Below, piece by piece: positions 45,801-51,800 of a stretch of DNA of 64,000 bases. Source of the DNA: Azorinus chamasolen (lineage: Eukaryota; Mollusca; Bivalvia; Cardiida; Solecurtidae); NCBI GenBank assembly GCA_963576725.1, contig OY755241.1, positions 75,181,001-75,245,000 of the forward strand. The letters are read 5' to 3'. The notes beneath the pieces are model-generated. The model saw only the letters and a list, made by a program, of their open reading frames with translations. It was not told where the DNA came from and did no database searches. A program made the translations under genes and the position numbers. Position 1 is the stretch's first letter, and each line of letters begins with the position of its first letter.

Positions 45801-48800
45801 AGGGAATTTTGGCCATAGCAGAAACTGTAGAATCAGATCTCTATACTTTCATAAGAAAATGGAGCAGATCAGATAACTATAGGAGCGATCTGATCTATGC
45901 CTACTCTGTTTGCAGAGGCAGAGAAAACGCATATTTACGAAGTAAACGGTTAACCTTTGTAAACAGTAAACACATTAGGAGCAATCATTATCTGATCTGG
46001 GTCTACTCTTTTTAAAAGGCAAGATGTGTAAATTAAAACAGTGCTAATAACTTCTTTACTTCTCAACCAAACCTCATGCTGTGACCACTCTTTAGAATCG
46101 TCTCCAAGAGACAATTCTAAAGAGTGGTCACAAGACACACAAAACAGGGTTAAGTGGAGAAATGACAATAAATTTAGTATTAGAATATCACCTTTATTTG
46201 ATGCTCTGCTCTAGAGTGTAATTCTAGCAAGCACAAACAATAAGAAATTATTTGAAAGCATAGAACATGTCCAGTAAAACCTCTATAACGGCCACTAAAT
46301 TGTGTTAGTTACAACTTGGTATTTTACGGCAGCCACCTGCCTTTCACACAAAATACTTGATGGAATTTAGTGACCGTTATAGAGAAGTTTTACTGTATAT
46401 GAACTCTTGTTATCTAGGGCTCTGATTATTGATTTTTGGACGACTTTCGTCATTAATTAGCTCCATACATGTCCATTAGTATTTACCCCGTAACCTGCAA
46501 ATCATAATGACTGTCGGTCTTTAACCCTTTCCCCGTTCTATGCTTATTTCAAATTTCATTACCTACTTAATATTCATTGAAAAATAGCTATGAAATATGG
46601 AAGGTGGAATATTGTAGACATTTTAGAAAGTAAAGAAACAGATCTATCAAATTCTTTTAAGCAAACAAGCAGACCCTGATCAGACGGCTCCTCTAGGAGC
46701 CGTCTGATCTGGGTCTACTCTGTTTGCAAATGTGTGAAATCATGTTTATATGAGGGTAAAGGTTAACAAACAATTTGGATCCACACCAGATGTCAAATAA
46801 CTGAATAGGATTCGAGCTGCGTAATATTTCACCTCTGAGACACCTTTTCAAGCCTTTAGAAACATTAGATCTAGATCAGACAGCGGATCCATTTGATCAG
46901 GGTCTGCTCTGTTTGCTTATGGAATGATGTAGATCTGATAGTAAAGTTTCGGTCAAAAGATTCTCTGGTTCAAGTTGCCATTATAAAAATTCAGCTTAAT
47001 AATATTCATAATCTCTTTTCTTGCTATATATACACAAGGTAATCCTTTCCCTGTTCTATGTTTATTACATATTTCAATACCTATTGATCATTTATGGACA
47101 AACTAATTACTGATCTGGGTCTACTCTGTTTGCAAATGCAGGAAAACAGGTTTATATAGAGGGAAAGGGATAAGGGATTAGGACTTTACTAATACTCAAT
47201 GAAGAATTTTTCATTAATGTAGACCAAGTGTTAAAGAATTAAATTGGAGCAGGTAATTTCCAGCTGACAATTTTCTAGACAGATCAAACGTAAACTAACA
47301 CCCCGGACTCTGTTTGCATACAGCTTAACACAGATCTATATCTGCAGAGTCGTCTGCCATGGTATCAATTCCCTGGTTTACGATGCCAGTATAAAAACTC
47401 AGTGAATTGATATCCAGTCATTGTTTTTGACATAAAAATTCACGGGTAGTAGGTAAAACAGATCATCCATGCGAACAGGTTAAACAAGATGCTAGTTAAG
47501 AGAGCCTCTCACTTAGATCCAAAGTAACTTTATTTTTCAAAAGAAAAGTTTCAGAAAAATCAAGTTTTAAAATTTCCAGCAGACAGCGATTTTTTGCTGA
47601 CAGCTTAAAGATTCAGATTGTTGGGGTCTAATTAACACCAGTGACACTAAGTCATGACAACACGACATTGTTGTTGACTGGAAAGAGAGCTGCTAATTGA
47701 AGGGCTAGTTACATGTACAATATATCATGAATTGTTGACAGAACCTCATCGACCACAAAAATGAATTACACAGAGGGTCTTGTAACCCTTTCCAAGTTTC
47801 CCTCATATAACATGTTTTCACGCATTTGTAAACAGAGTAGACCCAGATCAGACGGCTCCTATAGGAGCCGTCTGGGCTCCGTCTGATCAGGGTCTGCTTG
47901 CTTTTGGAATATTAAAGATCTGTTTCTTTACTTTCTAAAATGGTTGCAATGTTCCACCTCCCATATTTCATTATAACTACTTTGTCCATGAATATTCAGT
48001 AGGTATTGAAATTTGGAGAAGTACAGAACAGGGAAAGGGTTAACCCTTTCCCTCATATAAACGTGTTTTCACGCATTTGCAAACAGAGTAGACCCAGATC
48101 AGACGGCTCCTAGAGGAGCCGTCTGATCAGGGTCTACTCTATTTGCTTATAGAATTTGAAAGATCTGTGTCTGTACTTTCTAAAATGGCTACAATGTTCC
48201 ACCTTCCATATTTCATTATAACTATTTTGGCCATGAATATGCAGTAGGTACTGAAACATGAAATAAACATAGAACATGGAAAGGGTTAAACCATTAGCAT
48301 CTAGCTACTCTGTGTCTCATCCAGATCTAAACAGTCTGCAAAGGTTTATCTGACATCAGTAGAGTGCTAAAGGTTAAACTCATTCTCCCCTAGACCCAAC
48401 CTCTTTGAATAAATCTACCGAAAAGGAGTATTAACTATAGAAAAGGAAATTTTTTAAAATTATGTAGTTTTTAAACCATTGTGATAAATAGAGCATTTGC
48501 TCCTACGCAGGGGTTTTTCACCTTCTATAACAGAGGCCTGTAAAAGGCCCCTTCCCAATTGAAAATTTCTTTAAAATCATGCAGTTTACCCAAAAATCCA
48601 AACTTACACCAGCTTTTTTATTTCCCAAATCAGCAATTTAGCGTTAATTCTTCCCAAAATCAGCAGGCTAAGACCCCTTCCCAATTAAGAGAGAAAAAGC
48701 CCTGATATGGAGCAAATGCTCTATTTATCACAATGGTTTCTCAAAATAAAGTTTACATAGGCGCAATAAGGCGTCAGTAGGAGAGAATGAGTTAACCCAT

Positions 48801-51800
48801 TCCCACTTAGGCTATTTTTAGACCTAACCCCTTTGATTCAATCTACCAAAAAGGATCATTAACTAGAGAAAAGGATTTTTTCAGAATTGTGCAGTCTTGA
48901 AACCATTGTGATAAATAGAGCATTTGCTCCTTAGGAGCAAATGCTCTATTTATCACAATGGTTTCACAAAGTGTCTTTTACAGAAGCGTCAAAAGGCGTC
49001 AATATGTGGGAATGGGTTAATACAGAATAATTTTATTTTTCCACATGATTATCCATCAGGTAAGTGCTTAGCCCTTTACCCCATGAATGTTCATGTTAAA
49101 AATACTGACATCATGAGTATTTAAATAATCGAGAACTTTTAAAATAGCACATTAACAATTTTTGACATTGTAGAATACTTACCCTGAGTATTTTACCGGA
49201 ATAGAACAGGCCATCATGCCATCTAGCCAGCACGTCATCATTCTTTGCAAAGAGAAACCGCCGTCTCCGGCCTGACTGCTGCAATTTGCCACCGAGCCTG
49301 AATGGTGACGTTCTCGGTGATTTCACAGGCGTGGAGCATGGTGTATTGCTAGGGGTAAGCACTTCTGACTTTATTGGCGAAATATTTGGAGTCGTTGACC
49401 TTGAAGATCTCCGAGACAGTTTTCCATCTGATGACGGTGACATGCAAGTTGGATGTACATTATCATTGGTACTACAAGAATCTGCTGCAGATTGTCGGAG
49501 CATGTTGACAGTCTCTTCAAGAGACATACGTTTAGTTTTGGTCTTACTGACAGAATTTTGTCTAGCTGCAATAGGTCTTGGAGCTTTGGTCCCAGTACTG
49601 CTGGTTGAGCTTGTATCGCTGGTACCCTGCTGTTGTGAATGTGTAATGGCCTCGTAATTAAATGACAGAGTGTCCGGGCGTGCAGATGAGGGGACTCTGT
49701 CGTCAGTTTCGGAGGCTAATGCTGCTATTTGTTCTGGCAATGCTGGAGGTGTTCCTGTATTTTATAAAACAGTAACATAACAGAGCTATAGATTAACCCT
49801 TTCCCTCACATAAACGTGTTTTCACGCATTTGCAAACAGAGAAGACCCAGATCAGACGGCTCCTAGAGGAGCCGTCTGATCAGGGTCTGCTCTGTTTGCT
49901 AATAGAATTCTATAGATCTGTTTCTTTGCTTTCTAAAATGTCTACAATGTTCCACCTTCCATATTTCTTTATAACCATTTTGTTAATGAATATTCAGTAG
50001 GTATTGAAATTTGGCCTAAATACAGAACAGGGAATCAGGGTTAAGGTGCATTACCATATACTTAACCCTTTCCCTGTTCTACGTTTATCCCAAATTTCCA
50101 TACCTACTGAATATTCACGGAAAATAGTTACAAAGAAATAAGGAAGGTAGAACATTGTAGCGATTTTAGAAAGTAAAGAAACACATCTTTCACATTCCAT
50201 TAGCAAACAGAGCAGACCCTGATCAGACGGCTCCTCTGATCTTGGTCTACTCCGTTTGCAAATGTGTGAAAACACCTTTATATGAGGAAAAGGGTTAACC
50301 CTCTACTCCATAAATACATTTTTCTACACCTTTGCAAACAGAGCAAACCCAGATCAGGCGGCCCCTGTAGAAGCCTTCCTATCAGGGTCTGCTCTGTTTG
50401 CTTATGATATAATATAGGTACATGTATGCAGAGCTACAGGTAAGGATGCATACCCAAATTTATACTAAAATATTTGAGACGATTCTAAAGAGTGGTCACA
50501 TTATAAGATTTGGTGGGAAAATAAAGGAAAATATCTTAATTTACGCATTTTATCTGGAGCTCTCGGTATGATTCTACAGTTTCTGCCATGGTCAAAAGCT
50601 TCTGTGTCTGTGTGATGTTATAAAATCATATGGATATTCATGATGTCATTATTTTTTACATTAATATTCATGGAGGAAAGGGTAGAGTATTCGGACCGAC
50701 AAACTCAGCAAACAGTAGGGCTGAGTATTGGGGCCAGTTTTGACTATTGCAATACTATTGCTATTGCTGAAAGTACTATTTCGATACTATTGCTATTGCT
50801 GGAAACTATTGCAATACTATTGCAATAGTTATTGCCAAGATTCGAAAACTTGTAAATGTAAATTTGCACAGTGTAAGATAAAACTTTGCTGTAAATACTT
50901 ACTAAAAAATGTCTGTGGAAATGATTTAAAATGAATTGGGCTTTGTCACTTGTGTTTTACCATTTTGTATTTAACAAACTAGATCTCCGCGATGATCGAC
51001 GCCATCTTGAAAACACAATGCCATTTATATGAAAGAACTATCGAAACTATCGATAGTCAGAGCAACTATCGCAATAGTCTATCGTCAGTTGGAAATAACT
51101 ATCGATAGTGTAATTGGGATAGAGAACTATCACGATAGTTCGATAGTTTGATGTATTGTTACACCACTAGCAAACAGTATAGCTTCCAAGAGCTTTCTGC
51201 ATAACTCTCGTCCTGCATTAAGCTTCCAACATCCTCTACAATCTACATTTAGACCTCTTTTTAGTAAGTGTGTTGACCCATTACCTCATAGGCTATTTTT
51301 GGATACCTCTTTGAATGAATCTACCAAAAAGGAGCATTAACTACAGAAAAGGGATTTTTTTAAGAATTTTATAGTTTGAAACCATTGTGATAAATAAAGC
51401 ATTTGCTCCTATAGGAGCAAATGCTCTATTTATCACAATGGTTTCAATAGGTGATATTTACAGAGGCGTAAGAAGGTGTATTTATGGAGGAAAGGGTTAA
51501 AAGAGGTTTACTGTGTAAGATATGAACTAAATCCAAAATCCATTTTTAAAGTTATTTTTGTTTGGGCTAATTTGTTTTGGGCTCGATTGGATCAGTTAGG
51601 TATTATAAATGCTGATTAATGCAAGATTTAGCTAGTTAATATTCAGGTATAGGGTTAATTCAAATAATATTCCTTACCTGAGACACCGTTTGCACGGAGG
51701 TCTGCGTGAAAAGATGAAAACGATGATCCCTGAAATTTCTGTGGAATCCCTGAAAGGTTGTTCAGCGAAAGAACTGTGGGTGTTCCCTTGAGCTTTGGTG

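Noticed and set aside
49286..49657. 123-codon plus-strand ORF
   Set aside because: Antisense shadow of exon 4 with its Ser-rich codons.
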